Counted from the first letter of the stretch, positions 1 to 9,746 are shown. The stretch is 64,000 bases of DNA from Actinomycetota bacterium (GCA_020161015.1 JAIUOT010000060.1:38782-102781); one strand, 5' to 3'. Program-made: numbers and translations. The notes: generated by a model from the letters alone, not told the origin.

Positions 1-992
1 TCGTACTGGTCGGAGAAGAAGAACGGCACCGGGTCGTAGGCCACCCTCGCGCCGGCCATCGACCGGCCCGCGGCGAACCCGCCGTCGTGCGCGTTCGCCC
101 AGTGCTCGACCCGCACCGGCCCGCCGAGGAGGCTGCTGCGCCAGCGGGCAACGTCGCCGGCGGCCCACACCCCGTCCAGGCTGGTCCGCAGCGCGGCGTC
201 GGTGAGGACGCCGTCGTCGACGTCGGCACCGGCGGCCTCTGCCAGCTCCGTGCGCGGACGGATGCCGACGCCGACCACCACGACCCGCGCGGGCAGCGTC
301 TCCCCTGCCGAGGTGACCACCCCGGTGACCGCGTCCTCACCGGCGAACGACGCCACCCCCGTGCCGAGGCGGAACTCCACCCCGTGGCTGCCGTGCCACC
401 GGGCGAACCAGCCGCCGATGTGGGTGCCCATCACGGCCTCCAGCGGCGCCGGCCGGGGTTCCACGACGGTCACCGCGCACCCGTGGGCGCGGGCTGCCGC
501 GGCGACCTCCAGCCCGATCCACCCCGCGCCGACGACCACCACGTCGCCCCCGTCGCGCAGGCGCTCCCGCAGGGCGAGGGCGTCGTCGAGCGTGCGCAGG
601 TGGTGGACGCCGGGCAGGTCAGCGCCGGGCACGTCCAGCCGCCGGACCGCAGAGCCGGTGGCCAGGAGCGCGCGGTCCCAGGACAGCACGGTGCCGCCGG
701 CCAGCGTGGCGGTGCGCGCCGAAGCGTCGAGGGCGGCCACCGGGTCGCCCAGCACCAGGTCGACCCGCTGGTCGGCGTACCACTGCGGATCGTGGGGGAA
801 GGCCGCGCCCTCCCCGGCGGTGTCGAGGAGGAGGTCCTTCGACAGCGGCGGGCGCTCGTAGGGCAGGTGGTCCTCCTCGGTCACCAGCAGGATCTCGCCG
901 TCCGCGTCCTGCTCGCGGATGCCCTCCACCGCCCGCGCGGCGGCCAGGCCGCCACCGACGATCAGGTACCGGGTGCGCTCTGTCTCGCTCAT
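1..992 (-). CDS. FAD-dependent NAD(P)H:ferredoxin/rubredoxin reductase (C-terminus outside window)
   Basis: The visible 330 residues match the pyridine nucleotide-disulfide oxidoreductase family of the ferredoxin/rubredoxin reductase type, which moves electrons between NAD(P)H and a small iron-sulfur protein. An N-terminal dinucleotide fold carries VGGGLAAARAV (about residue 10). The motif LPYERPPLSKDLLL (about 45) is typical of ferredoxin reductases of Rieske-type oxygenase and P450 chains. A second Rossmann motif VVVVGAGWIGLEVA lies near 150, and the FAD motif GVWAAGDVA near 270. The ATG at 992 begins the conserved fold only nine residues in. The gene is divergent from the LysR-like gene at 1117. 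The redox partner is not visible, so the exact substrate is open. Confidence 0.85.
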   Translation of the reverse strand, partial: MSETERTRYLIVGGGLAAARAVEGIREQDADGEILLVTEEDHLPYERPPLSKDLLLDTAGEGAAFPHDPQWYADQRVDLVLGDPVAALDASARTATLAGGTVLSWDRALLATGSAVRRLDVPGADLPGVHHLRTLDDALALRERLRDGGDVVVVGAGWIGLEVAAAARAHGCAVTVVEPRPAPLEAVMGTHIGGWFARWHGSHGVEFRLGTGVASFAGEDAVTGVVTSAGETLPARVVVVGVGIRPRTELAEAAGADVDDGVLTDAALRTSLDGVWAAGDVARWRSSLLGGPVRVEHWANAHDGGFAAGRSMAGARVAYDPVPFFFSDQY

Positions 993-1116
993 GACCCCAC
1001 AGTGCGCGCCCGACGTGCGCCGCGTCGATACCAGCTTCGACCCAGCGCGCCGCGGCACCGTGGTGGGTAGGGGTCCCTGGAGGGCCGAGGGACCGGGCCC
1101 GTACTAGCCTTCCCCC

Positions 1117-1791
1117 GTGACCAGCGAATCCCCCGGCCCGTCCGCCCGTCCCGGACTGAGGGTGGGCCACGTGCCCGGCGTCACCCTGACGAAGTGGCGG
1201 CGCACGTGGGCCGAGCGCCTGCCCGGCGTCCCGCTGGAGGTCGCCGAGGTCACCGAGGCCGACCAGCGCGCGGCCCTGGACGACGGGCGCGTCGACATGT
1301 GCTTCGCCCGGTTGCCGCTCGACAGCGCCGGGCTGCACGTCATCCGCCTGTACGACGAGGTGGCGGTGGTCGTCGCGCCGAAGGACCACCCCTTCGCCGA
1401 GCGGGAGGAGGTGTCGCTGGAGGACCTGTCCGTGGAGACGCTGGTGACCGGGGACGCGGAGGCGAGCGCCACCGAGCGGGTCGCCTGGGGCGCCGGGGTC
1501 GCCGTGATGCCCCACTCGATCGCCCGCTCGCAGAGCCGCAGCGACCTCGTCTTCCGGCCCCTCACCGACGCCGAGCCGACGACCGTCGTGCTGGCCTGGC
1601 GGGTGGACACCCCCGACGAGCTCGTCCAGGAGTTCGTCGGCATCGTCCGGGGACGCACGGCGAACAGCTCACGGACCGCGGCGGAGCGGGCGAGCCGGCC
1701 CGCTCCGGCCCCGGAACCGCGCAGGGAACGTCCCGCGAAGGCCCCGCGGCGCGGCGGCGGGCCGCAGCGCGGGCGCGGGCGTCGCCGCTGA
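1117..1791 (+). CDS. LysR-type substrate-binding-domain protein without a DNA-binding domain
   Basis: This 224-residue protein resembles only the effector-binding half of LysR regulators. The stretches GLRVGHVPG, VDMCFARLPLD and VAVVVAPKDHPFAERE are characteristic of the periplasmic-binding-like fold of LysR proteins. No winged helix-turn-helix precedes it: the fold begins about 15 residues after the GTG start, and the upstream DNA is the promoter gap to the divergent reductase. The last 55 residues are a basic, Pro/Arg/Gly-rich tail ending in GRGRRR, possibly a nucleic-acid contact. LysR-like proteins lacking the HTH recur in actinobacteria, but their role is not known to me. It ends 10 bp from the convergent gene. 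Confidence 0.8.
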   Translation: MTSESPGPSARPGLRVGHVPGVTLTKWRRTWAERLPGVPLEVAEVTEADQRAALDDGRVDMCFARLPLDSAGLHVIRLYDEVAVVVAPKDHPFAEREEVSLEDLSVETLVTGDAEASATERVAWGAGVAVMPHSIARSQSRSDLVFRPLTDAEPTTVVLAWRVDTPDELVQEFVGIVRGRTANSSRTAAERASRPAPAPEPRRERPAKAPRRGGGPQRGRGRRR

Positions 1792-1801
1792 GCCGCTCGG
1801 C

Positions 1802-2806
1802 TCAGGCGTAGCGGCCGGAGTGGAGCACCGCCTGGTACTGGGCGCGCTCGTAGGCCGAGGAGTCCTCGACGGAGGCGGCGCTCATCGAGCCCCGCAGCTG
1901 GGCCACCCCGGTGTACTCGTGGGCCGTCATCCAGCGCTCGGCCTCGGCGAGCATGACCGCGACCGCCTCCGGCCCCCGCCGCAGGATCGCGGACGCCGTG
2001 CAGGCCACGTCGGCGCCCACCAGCAGCGCCTTGATGATCTCAGACCCGGAATGGACGCCCGAGGTGCAGGCCAGGCCCACCTCGGGGAGCTGCCCGCGCA
2101 GGATGCCCAGCCAGCGCAGGGCGATCCGCTGGTCGTCCGGCTCGGACAGGTCGGCCCGGGCCAGCAGGGACAACCGCTCCAGGTCGAGGTCCGGGGCGTA
2201 GAACCGGTTGAACAGCACGAGGCCGTCCGCCCCGGCGTCCACCGCGAGGGCGGCGAACTTCGACATCGCCGAGTAGTAGGGCGACAGCTTCACCGCCAGC
2301 GGGATGTCGACGGCGATCTTGACGGCCTCGATCGCGGCCAGGTGCGCGAGCTCGACGTCGGCCGCGCCGACCGACGGGTCGGCGGCCATCGTGTACAGGT
2401 TCAGCTCGAGCGCGTCGGCCCCGGCGTCGGCGAGCTGGGAGGCGTAGCGCTGCCAGGAGCCGGGACGGGTGGCGTTGAGGCTGGCGATCACCGGGATCCG
2501 CAGCTGCTCCTTGGCGCGACGCACCAGGTTGACGTGGGCACCGGCACCGAGGTCGGGCTGCTCGAGCTCGGGCAACGGGCTGCCGGAGAACTCGGCGAAG
2601 TCCTCGCCGGCGTCCATCAGTTCGGCGAGCTGGCTCTCCTCGGCCAGCACCTCCTCCTCGAACAGCGAGGGCAGCACGACCGCGGACGCACCGGCCGCCT
2701 CCAGCGCGAGCAGCGAGTCCAGCCGGCCCGTCATCGGCGATGCCGAGGCCATCAGGGGACCCGAGAGCGGCAGCCCGAGGTAGCTGGTCGAGAGATCGGG
2801 CCTCAT
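1802..2806 (-). CDS. Dihydroorotate dehydrogenase-like flavoprotein
   Basis: A 334-residue TIM-barrel protein of the class 1 dihydroorotate dehydrogenase family (MRPDLSTSYLGLPLSGP at the N-terminus, then SPMTGRLDSLLALEAAG, PVIASLNA, PLAVKLSPYYS and ACTSGVHSG). Proteins of this subgroup are commonly encoded beside NifJ-type pyruvate:ferredoxin oxidoreductases and are probably not biosynthetic PyrD. A flavin-dependent reduction linked to ferredoxin is an inference. The ATG at 2806 overlaps the nifJ stop as ATGA and is preceded by AAGGAGGA, so the two are translationally coupled. It is the last gene of the operon 9746 to 1802. Confidence 0.82.
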   Translation of the reverse strand: MRPDLSTSYLGLPLSGPLMASASPMTGRLDSLLALEAAGASAVVLPSLFEEEVLAEESQLAELMDAGEDFAEFSGSPLPELEQPDLGAGAHVNLVRRAKEQLRIPVIASLNATRPGSWQRYASQLADAGADALELNLYTMAADPSVGAADVELAHLAAIEAVKIAVDIPLAVKLSPYYSAMSKFAALAVDAGADGLVLFNRFYAPDLDLERLSLLARADLSEPDDQRIALRWLGILRGQLPEVGLACTSGVHSGSEIIKALLVGADVACTASAILRRGPEAVAVMLAEAERWMTAHEYTGVAQLRGSMSAASVEDSSAYERAQYQAVLHSGRYA

Positions 2807-5800
2807 GGTTCCTCCTTGGGGGCGGGCAACCCACGTTCCATACCCGCCAGTTGCGAGTAATAGTGCCAGCGTTCGTCGGCGTCCGCCTGTGCGAGTTGTG
2901 CCAATTCCTCCGCGCGTGTCGGGTTCGCCCTCGCCAGCATCGCGAATCTCGCCTCGCTCTGCATGAAATCGCGGACCGGCATGCTCGGCGCGCGGCTGTC
3001 CAGGTGGAGGGGATGGCCGTCCCCGCCCGGCCGGAACCGGTACAGCGGCCAGTACCCGCTCGCGACCGCCTCCGCCTGGTGGCTCATCGAGGTGGCCATG
3101 TCGATGCCGTGGGCGATGCAGGTCGAGTAGGCGATGAGCAGGGACGGGCCGGGCCAGGCCTGCGCCTCCAGCATCGCCCGGACGGCCTGCTGCTGGTTGG
3201 CGCCGATCGCGAGCTGGGCGACGTAGACGTCGCCGTACGCCTGCGCGAGCACGCCGAGGTCCTTCTTGGCCGTGCCCTTGCCCGCGGTGGCGAACTTCGC
3301 CGTCGCGCCCCTCGGGCTGGCCTTGGACGCCTGCCCGCCGGTGTTGGAGTAGACCTCGGTGTCGAGCACGAGGATGTTCACGTTGCGGCCGCTGCCGAGC
3401 ACGTGGTCGAGGCCGCCGTAGCCGATGTCGTAGGCCCAGCCGTCGCCGCCGATGATCCACACCGACTTGTCGACGAGCTCGTCGGCCAGCGAGAGCAGCC
3501 GGCGGGCCGCGTCGTCGGTCGCGACGTGGCCGGCGAGCACCGCCTTGAGGCGCGCGACGCGTTCGCGCTGGGCGGCGATGCCCGCCTCGTCGGCCTGGTC
3601 GGCGGCCAGCAGGGCGTCCGCCAGCTCGGCGCCCACCTGGGCACGCAGGACGCCGAGCAGCCGGCGGGCCTCCGCGGACTGGAGGTCCTGGGCGATGCGC
3701 ATGCCGAGGCCGAACTCGGCGTTGTCCTCGAACAGGGAGTTCGACCAGGCGGGGCCCCGGCCGTCCGCGTTCGTGGTGTAGGGGGTGGTCGGCAGGTTCC
3801 CGCCGAAGATCGAGGAGCACCCGGTGGCGTTGGCGATGATCATCCGGTCGCCGAACAGCTGGGTGAGCGTCTTGATGTAGGGCGTCTCTCCGCAACCGGA
3901 ACAGGCCAGGGAGAACTCGAACAGCGGCTGGAGCTGCGCCACCCCCTTGACCTGGTCGGCGCGCACCTCGGTGCGGTCGGCCTCGGGCAGCCCGAGGAAG
4001 AACGCGAAGTTCCCCCGCTCGGCGTCGCGGTGGTCGCGCGCCGGCGCCATGTCGAGCGACTTGTGCTTGTGCTCGCTCTTGGAGCGGGCCGGACAGATGT
4101 CGGAGCAGATCCCGCACCCCGTGCAGTCGTCCGGGGCCACCTGCACCACGAGCCGCCGACCCGGGTGGGCGCGATCCTTGTACTCCTTGTGCAGGAAGCC
4201 CTCGGGGGCGCCGGCCAGGTCGACGGGGTCGGCCAGCTTGATCCGGATCGCGGTGTGCGGGCACACCACGGCGCACTTGCCGCAGTCGATGCACAGGGAC
4301 GGGTCCCACACCGGCAGCTCGGCGGCGATCCCGCGCTTCTCCCACTTCGCGGTGCCCGTCGGCCACGCGCCGTCCACGGGAAGGGCGCTGACCGGCAGCA
4401 GGTCGCCCTGCCCGTGCAGCATCGCGCCGGTGACGCGCCGGACGAGGTCCCCGGCGGCCTCGGGCAACGGCGGCAACCGGTGCTCCGTGCTGGTGGGGCG
4501 CAGGGCGGCCGGCAGCGGGCGCAGCGCGGCGATCGCGGCGTCCACGGCGGCGAAGTTGCGCTCCACGACCGTGCGGCCCCTCCGCCCGTAGGTCTTCTCG
4601 ACCGACTCCTTGATGGCGGCGACGGCCTCGTCGGCCGGCAGCACCCCGGAGAGGTAGAAGAAGCAGGGTTGCATCACCGTGTTGATCCGCCGGCCCAGGC
4701 CGGCCGCCTTCGCCACCGCCTCGGCGTCGATCACCCAGGTGCGCAGGCGCTTCTCCGCGATCTCGGCCTGGACCTCGACCGGCAGGTGGTCCCAGGTGTC
4801 CTCGCCGTGGGGCGAGTTCAGCAGCAGGGTGGCGCCGGGCCGGGCCACGTCCACGGTCTTCATCGTGCGCAGCAGGTCGAACTGGTGGACGGCGACGAAG
4901 TCCGCCCGGTCGACGAGGTAGGTGGCCCGGACGGGCGTCCGGCCGAACCGCAGGTGCGAGACGGTCACCGCCCCGGACTTGCGGGAGTCGTAGACGAAGT
5001 ACCCCTGGGCGAAGTTGTCCGGTTGCTCGCCGATGATCTTCACCGAGTTCTTCGCTGCCCCCACGGTGCCGTCCGAGCCGAGGCCGAAGAACACCGCGGA
5101 CAGGTGGTCCTCCGGTACCCGGAACGCGTGGTCGGGCGTGAGCGAGAGGTGCGTCACGTCGTCGACGATGCCGACCGTGAACCGCGGACGGGGCTCTGCG
5201 GCGGCCAGTTCGTCGAAGACGGCCTTGGCCATCTGCGGGGTGAACTCCTTCGACGACAGGCCGTAGCGGCCCCCGATCACGCGGGGACCCGGACGGCGCG
5301 ACAGCGCGACGAGTACGTCCGCGTGCAGCGGCTCGGCGGGGGCGCCCACCTCCTTGATGCGGTCGAGCACCGCGATGGCGCGGACGGTCGGCGGCAGCGC
5401 GGCCAGGAACGCCTCCACCGGGAACGGCCGGAACAGCCGGACGGTGACCAGCCCGACCTTCTCCCCACGGCGCACGAGCTCGTCGACGGTCTCGCCGAGG
5501 CAGCCGGTGGCCGAGCCCATCACCACCACCACGCGCTCCGCGTCCGGGGCACCGGCGTAGTCGACCAGCCCGTAGCGGCGCCCGGTGCGCGCGGCCAGCT
5601 CGTCGAGCACCTCCGCCACCACCGCCGGCACGGCGTCGTGGAAGGGGTTGGCCGCCTCCGCGGCCTGGAAGAAGGTGTCGGGGTTCTCCGCGACGCCGCG
5701 GATGATCGGGGCGTCCGGGGTGAGCCCGCGAGCCCGGTGGGCCAGGACGTCCTCCTCGCGCACCAGCGCGCGCAGGTCGGCCTCGGCCAGCACCTGGACG

Positions 5801-6363
5801 CTGTTCACCTCGTGGCTGGTGCGGAACCCGTCGAAGAAGTGCAGGAAGGGGACGCGGGTGCGCAGGGTCGCCGCGTGCGCGACGAGGGCGAAGTCGTGGG
5901 CCTCCTGCACGCTGGACGCGCACAGCATCGCCCAGCCGGTCGTGCGTGCCGCCATCACGTCGGAGTGGTCGCCGAAGATGCTCAGCGCGTGGGTGGCCAA
6001 CGTGCGCGCGGCGACGTGGATGACCGCAGGGGTGAGCTCCCCGGCGATCTTGTACATGTTGGGCAGCATGAGCAGCAGGCCCTGGGACGCGGTGAACGTG
6101 GCACCCAGCGTCCCCTTGGTGACCGCGCCGTGGAGGGCTCCGGCCGCTCCCGCCTCGGACTGGAGCTCGACGACGTCGGGCACCGTCCCCCACAGGTTGG
6201 GCCGGCCCGCGGCCGACCACGCGTCCGCGGACTCCCCCATCGCCGAGGACGGCGTGATCGGGTAGATCGCGAGCACCTCGCTCAGGGCGTGCGCGACCCT
6301 GGCCGCCGCCTCGTTGCCGTCCAGCGTCTCCCAGCGTGTCACCGGCCCATTGTCGCCGGTCAC
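2803..6363 (-). CDS. nifJ: Pyruvate:ferredoxin (flavodoxin) oxidoreductase, NifJ type
   Basis: A homodimeric-type PFOR of 1186 residues, the usual family length. It oxidatively decarboxylates pyruvate to acetyl-CoA and CO2 while reducing ferredoxin or flavodoxin, in the cytoplasm. Domains in order: pyrimidine-binding domain with YPITPSSAMGE (about 35), transketolase C-like domain (about 250-400), gamma domain with FGLGSDGTVGAAKNSVK (about 425), two [4Fe-4S] clusters (CIDCGKCAVVC near 690; CTGCGICSDIC near 746), and the TPP domain with ACSGCGE (about 820), IANATGCSSIFGGN, GGDGWAYDIGYGG (about 975) and YSNTGGQ. The GTG at 6363 overlaps the stop of the upstream PEPCK-like gene (GTGA). An internal GTG eight codons later is an alternative start. 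It is followed by the flavoprotein gene with an ATGA overlap. Confidence 0.95.
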   Translation of the reverse strand: MTGDNGPVTRWETLDGNEAAARVAHALSEVLAIYPITPSSAMGESADAWSAAGRPNLWGTVPDVVELQSEAGAAGALHGAVTKGTLGATFTASQGLLLMLPNMYKIAGELTPAVIHVAARTLATHALSIFGDHSDVMAARTTGWAMLCASSVQEAHDFALVAHAATLRTRVPFLHFFDGFRTSHEVNSVQVLAEADLRALVREEDVLAHRARGLTPDAPIIRGVAENPDTFFQAAEAANPFHDAVPAVVAEVLDELAARTGRRYGLVDYAGAPDAERVVVVMGSATGCLGETVDELVRRGEKVGLVTVRLFRPFPVEAFLAALPPTVRAIAVLDRIKEVGAPAEPLHADVLVALSRRPGPRVIGGRYGLSSKEFTPQMAKAVFDELAAAEPRPRFTVGIVDDVTHLSLTPDHAFRVPEDHLSAVFFGLGSDGTVGAAKNSVKIIGEQPDNFAQGYFVYDSRKSGAVTVSHLRFGRTPVRATYLVDRADFVAVHQFDLLRTMKTVDVARPGATLLLNSPHGEDTWDHLPVEVQAEIAEKRLRTWVIDAEAVAKAAGLGRRINTVMQPCFFYLSGVLPADEAVAAIKESVEKTYGRRGRTVVERNFAAVDAAIAALRPLPAALRPTSTEHRLPPLPEAAGDLVRRVTGAMLHGQGDLLPVSALPVDGAWPTGTAKWEKRGIAAELPVWDPSLCIDCGKCAVVCPHTAIRIKLADPVDLAGAPEGFLHKEYKDRAHPGRRLVVQVAPDDCTGCGICSDICPARSKSEHKHKSLDMAPARDHRDAERGNFAFFLGLPEADRTEVRADQVKGVAQLQPLFEFSLACSGCGETPYIKTLTQLFGDRMIIANATGCSSIFGGNLPTTPYTTNADGRGPAWSNSLFEDNAEFGLGMRIAQDLQSAEARRLLGVLRAQVGAELADALLAADQADEAGIAAQRERVARLKAVLAGHVATDDAARRLLSLADELVDKSVWIIGGDGWAYDIGYGGLDHVLGSGRNVNILVLDTEVYSNTGGQASKASPRGATAKFATAGKGTAKKDLGVLAQAYGDVYVAQLAIGANQQQAVRAMLEAQAWPGPSLLIAYSTCIAHGIDMATSMSHQAEAVASGYWPLYRFRPGGDGHPLHLDSRAPSMPVRDFMQSEARFAMLARANPTRAEELAQLAQADADERWHYYSQLAGMERGLPAPKEEP

Positions 6364-9300
6364 AGGGGCTGGCGACCGACGGTCCCGACGATCCCCGCCC
6401 GGTAGGCGTCACTGCTGAACTTGTCGTACTCGGCCTGGGCCGCCTCGATCCGCTTCGGCACGTCGAGGCGCACGGACGGCTCCTCGTTCCCCGGTGTGGT
6501 GATGAACTTCTGCAGCGCCTCCAGGCCGGCCTGCGCGCGGGAGGCCGCGGCGGCCTGCTTGGCGTCCAGGCGGGCGGCGTACCAGTCGGAGGCGAGGATG
6601 GCCTCGCGCTCGAACAGCGCCCGGAACTCCGGCGAGTGCAGCGTCCAGCCCTCCGCGGAGGCACCGTGGGCCATGATCTCCAGCAGCGCCCGCACCGGGG
6701 GGATCGCCAGGTCCACCGTGCCGTCGTCGAAGTACGACCGCGCCACCCGCTCGTGGGTGGCGATGATCGTGGCCACGGACTCGGCGTAGATGTCGGCGTC
6801 CTGGAGCTCCGGTCGCAGCATCTCCTCGGTGAACACCGCGTGCGGGTGCAGGAAGATCCGGCCGAAGTACTTCCGCGAGAACGCCTGCGTCATCCGGTAG
6901 CCCAGCCGGCTGGCCAGCACCTGCGTGCCGTTGTGCTCGAAGTCCTCGATCCGCTCCAGGGCGCCCTCGGCGATCAGTGCTGCGGCGCTGCGCTCGGCAG
7001 GGGTCATCCGCGAGAACACCTCCGGCACCAGCATCGAGATGTCGTGGTCGACGCGCACGTGCGGCCCGACGTACCCGGCGCACGACACCCAGCCGTCGTA
7101 CCCGGTGAGGGCGAACGACAGCAGCGCGGCGTTCAGGTCGAGCACGGCCGGCATCGCGTTGAACGGGCCCTTGGTCATCGCACCCTCCGAGCCGGCGCCC
7201 GTCGTGGACGGCGACTTGCCGGTCATCGAGGAGATGAACTCCGCGAACAGCTCCGGCAGCTCCATGTAGTGCAGCGGGTTGTACGAGCACAACGGCGGGA
7301 CGGGGCCGTCCGGCGGGTTGTTCCGGCGGCCGGCGGCGACGACGTCCACCGGCAGCGGCAGCGGGCTGCCCGCGGGCAGCCGCCGGACGAGGTGCCCGGC
7401 CAGGTCGGCCACGGCCGTCGCGGCCGCGTTGGTCCGGTCGGGGCGCTTCTGCAGGTAGCGCGGGTTCTTGCTGGGTTTGCCGTCCACCAGGCGCGGGTTG
7501 GCCGAGCACACGAAGTAGTTCGGCGAGCGGCCGTCCGGGCTGTCGGCGAAGGTGCTGACGAGGCTGCGCATCGGCTCGGTGAACTGGCTGAAGGCCACCG
7601 CGTCGTCGCGCATCTCGCGGGCGTCGTCCCTTGTCAACGGCTGGAAGTTGGACAGGAACGTGCCACGGGCAGCGATGTCGGCCTCCGCCTGCTTGTCGTA
7701 GCCGCGGTGGATCGCGTCGTCGGGGCGCTGGAAGAGGAGGTTCTCGCAGTTCTCCACCAGCTTGTAGGAGCGGTCCTCGTCGAGCCCGAGCATGTGGCCG
7801 CCGATCACCACCGACGCGGTGATGTCGTCCTCGGTCTGCACCTTCACCGCCGGGTTGAAGTCGTGGCGCAGGCCGAACAGCCGCCAGGAGCCGTCCGCGT
7901 CGAACCCGACGCGGAGCATGTTCACCATGATCTTCTCGCCGTCCAGGCGCAGGTTGATGCCGCGGCGGCCGTTGATGATGCCCACGGTGAAGTGGCTGCG
8001 CCAGTCGCCGCCCCATTCGGGACGGTAGAAGCGCTTCACCACGAAGACGAGCTCCTTGACGTGCTGCGGGATCGAGTCCAGCCAGGCGTTGAACTCCGCG
8101 GTGTACTCGGTGGCGGACGGGGTGAGCAGCTTGATCACGCTGCCGATCGAGCGGTCGTCGGACAGGATCGGGCGCTGGTCGCGGCCGCGCTCGCCCGGGT
8201 CGGCGAACCGGTCGGAGAAGTCGCGGGCGAGGATCTCTGCGACCGCGTCCATGTCGGCGTCGTAGTCGGGGGAGTAGGCGTTGCCGAAGATGAAGGCGTC
8301 GGTGATCGCCTTCGAGATCTCCGACTTGCCGCCGCCGGACACCGTGGCCGGCTTGTGGCAGTGGGTGGCCGTCGCGACCGTGCCGACCAAGCTCCACTGG
8401 GTGCGGTCGGACGCCTGCTGCACCATCCGCACCTGGTATCCCGACGGCGTCAGGTAGGTCTTGTCCGCGCGCAGGCGGATGGAGCCGGCCGAGCCGTCGG
8501 GGTTCGTCCAGGCGACGGTGAGGGTGCGCAGCGAGAAGGTCGGGCCGTCCGGCACGACGATGATGTGCGGCTGCTCCAGGTCGGTGGCGTGACCCTCGGG
8601 CCGGGGCACGAACCGCTGCGGGTCGCGCTCGACGACGGCCTGCACGCTGTAGCCCTCGCCCGCCGGTGAGACGGTGTACTCCTGGCCGAGGTTGTAGCTG
8701 GGGTAGACCAGGGCGCCGCCGGCGTGCTCCTCCTCCGCGTTGCCGAAGAGGTTGGCCGAGTAGCTGACCTGGGTCTTCACCTCCTTCTTGCAGTAGCCGA
8801 AGTAGTTGTCCGCGATCACGGTGACGATGACGCCCCGCTCGTCGCGCGCGCAGGCCTTGAACGCCTGGCCGCCGTTGTAGCACTCGTCCTCGTGCTCCCA
8901 GCACATGCCGTCGCGGCGCTGGCGCGCGGTCGCCTCGCTCACGTGCGGCAGGCCAAGGGACTTCTTGGTGACCCGGGTCAGGTGCGGGGCGAGGATGACC
9001 GCGCCGGTGTGGCCCGTCCAGGTCTCGGGCGCGAGCGAGGCGTCGTTCTCGGGCAGGTACGGGTCGCCGCCGTTGCCGAAGATGCCCTCGACGAAGTCGA
9101 GGTTGGCCACCAGGCCGCCCGGCACGATGAAGCGGGTCTCCATCCGCTTCTCGCGCACCCAGCCGGGCACGGCCGGGGCGACGAGCGGACGCAGCTGGAG
9201 CGAGACGAAGCACGCCGCCGGCCTCGCCTGGTTGGCGGTGTAGGGCAGCACCATGTCGACCTCGGGCGGCTGGAAGGCCAGGTCGAGCAGGCGCGCGAAG

Positions 9301-9746
9301 ACCGCCTTCGGCACCGCGAGCTTGTCATCGGGGATGGGCAGCCCGCCCTCGGCGATGTGGAACACGCCCGCGGTCGTGCGGCGGTCGTTGGCCGGGTTGT
9401 GCAGCACGCCGTTCGCCAGCCGGTAGCTGGTGAGCAGCGGCGAGGAGTAGACGTCGGAGTCCGAGGGCAGCGACAGGGCGCGCGCCAGGCCGGGCTCGTC
9501 CAGCACGAAGGTCCGCCGGGGCAGCTTCGGCGACAGGCCGGTGTCGGCCAGGTAGTCGTCCAGCCAGTTCTGGATGCGGGCGTCCGCGGCGCACAACCGG
9601 TCGGCCAGCCGGCGGCTCAGCTCCCGCTGGCGGGCCAGGATCGGCGCGACCAGCTTCGCCGTCGCCGAGTCCTGGACCTCCGTGGGCGTGGGCAGTCCGA
9701 GCTGGGCGAGGCGGAGGTAGATGGCGGCGTGTTCGATGTGGGCCAT
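6360..9746 (-). CDS. Probable PPi-type phosphoenolpyruvate carboxykinase
   Basis: A 1128-residue cytoplasmic protein with the size expected for the PPi-dependent PEP carboxykinases of Propionibacterium and Entamoeba, which interconvert PEP + CO2 + phosphate with oxaloacetate + PPi (EC 4.1.1.38). A phosphate-binding-like loop GGGKSEISK lies near residue 470, and the middle and C-terminal parts keep conserved-looking blocks (CSANPRLVDGKPSKNPRY, LGYRMTQAFSRKYFGRIF, IFLHPHAVFTEEMLRPEL). The ATG at 9746 follows a divergent promoter gap of 144 bp. Being first in an operon with nifJ fits a role at the PEP-pyruvate-oxaloacetate node. I recognised the family from memory of its length and motifs, not from an alignment. 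If wrong, it is a large conserved protein of unknown function. Confidence 0.68.
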   Translation of the reverse strand: MAHIEHAAIYLRLAQLGLPTPTEVQDSATAKLVAPILARQRELSRRLADRLCAADARIQNWLDDYLADTGLSPKLPRRTFVLDEPGLARALSLPSDSDVYSSPLLTSYRLANGVLHNPANDRRTTAGVFHIAEGGLPIPDDKLAVPKAVFARLLDLAFQPPEVDMVLPYTANQARPAACFVSLQLRPLVAPAVPGWVREKRMETRFIVPGGLVANLDFVEGIFGNGGDPYLPENDASLAPETWTGHTGAVILAPHLTRVTKKSLGLPHVSEATARQRRDGMCWEHEDECYNGGQAFKACARDERGVIVTVIADNYFGYCKKEVKTQVSYSANLFGNAEEEHAGGALVYPSYNLGQEYTVSPAGEGYSVQAVVERDPQRFVPRPEGHATDLEQPHIIVVPDGPTFSLRTLTVAWTNPDGSAGSIRLRADKTYLTPSGYQVRMVQQASDRTQWSLVGTVATATHCHKPATVSGGGKSEISKAITDAFIFGNAYSPDYDADMDAVAEILARDFSDRFADPGERGRDQRPILSDDRSIGSVIKLLTPSATEYTAEFNAWLDSIPQHVKELVFVVKRFYRPEWGGDWRSHFTVGIINGRRGINLRLDGEKIMVNMLRVGFDADGSWRLFGLRHDFNPAVKVQTEDDITASVVIGGHMLGLDEDRSYKLVENCENLLFQRPDDAIHRGYDKQAEADIAARGTFLSNFQPLTRDDAREMRDDAVAFSQFTEPMRSLVSTFADSPDGRSPNYFVCSANPRLVDGKPSKNPRYLQKRPDRTNAAATAVADLAGHLVRRLPAGSPLPLPVDVVAAGRRNNPPDGPVPPLCSYNPLHYMELPELFAEFISSMTGKSPSTTGAGSEGAMTKGPFNAMPAVLDLNAALLSFALTGYDGWVSCAGYVGPHVRVDHDISMLVPEVFSRMTPAERSAAALIAEGALERIEDFEHNGTQVLASRLGYRMTQAFSRKYFGRIFLHPHAVFTEEMLRPELQDADIYAESVATIIATHERVARSYFDDGTVDLAIPPVRALLEIMAHGASAEGWTLHSPEFRALFEREAILASDWYAARLDAKQAAAASRAQAGLEALQKFITTPGNEEPSVRLDVPKRIEAAQAEYDKFSSDAYRAGIVGTVGRQPL

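Noticed and set aside
1802..2806. Housekeeping PyrD dihydroorotate dehydrogenase
   Set aside because: Coupling to nifJ and the subgroup-like N-terminus point to the PFOR-associated relative; no pyr genes are near.
2740..6405. Very long plus-strand open frame opposite nifJ
   Set aside because: It is a shadow caused by high GC; composition is His/Arg/Gly/Val-rich with no domain, while the minus strand encodes an intact NifJ.
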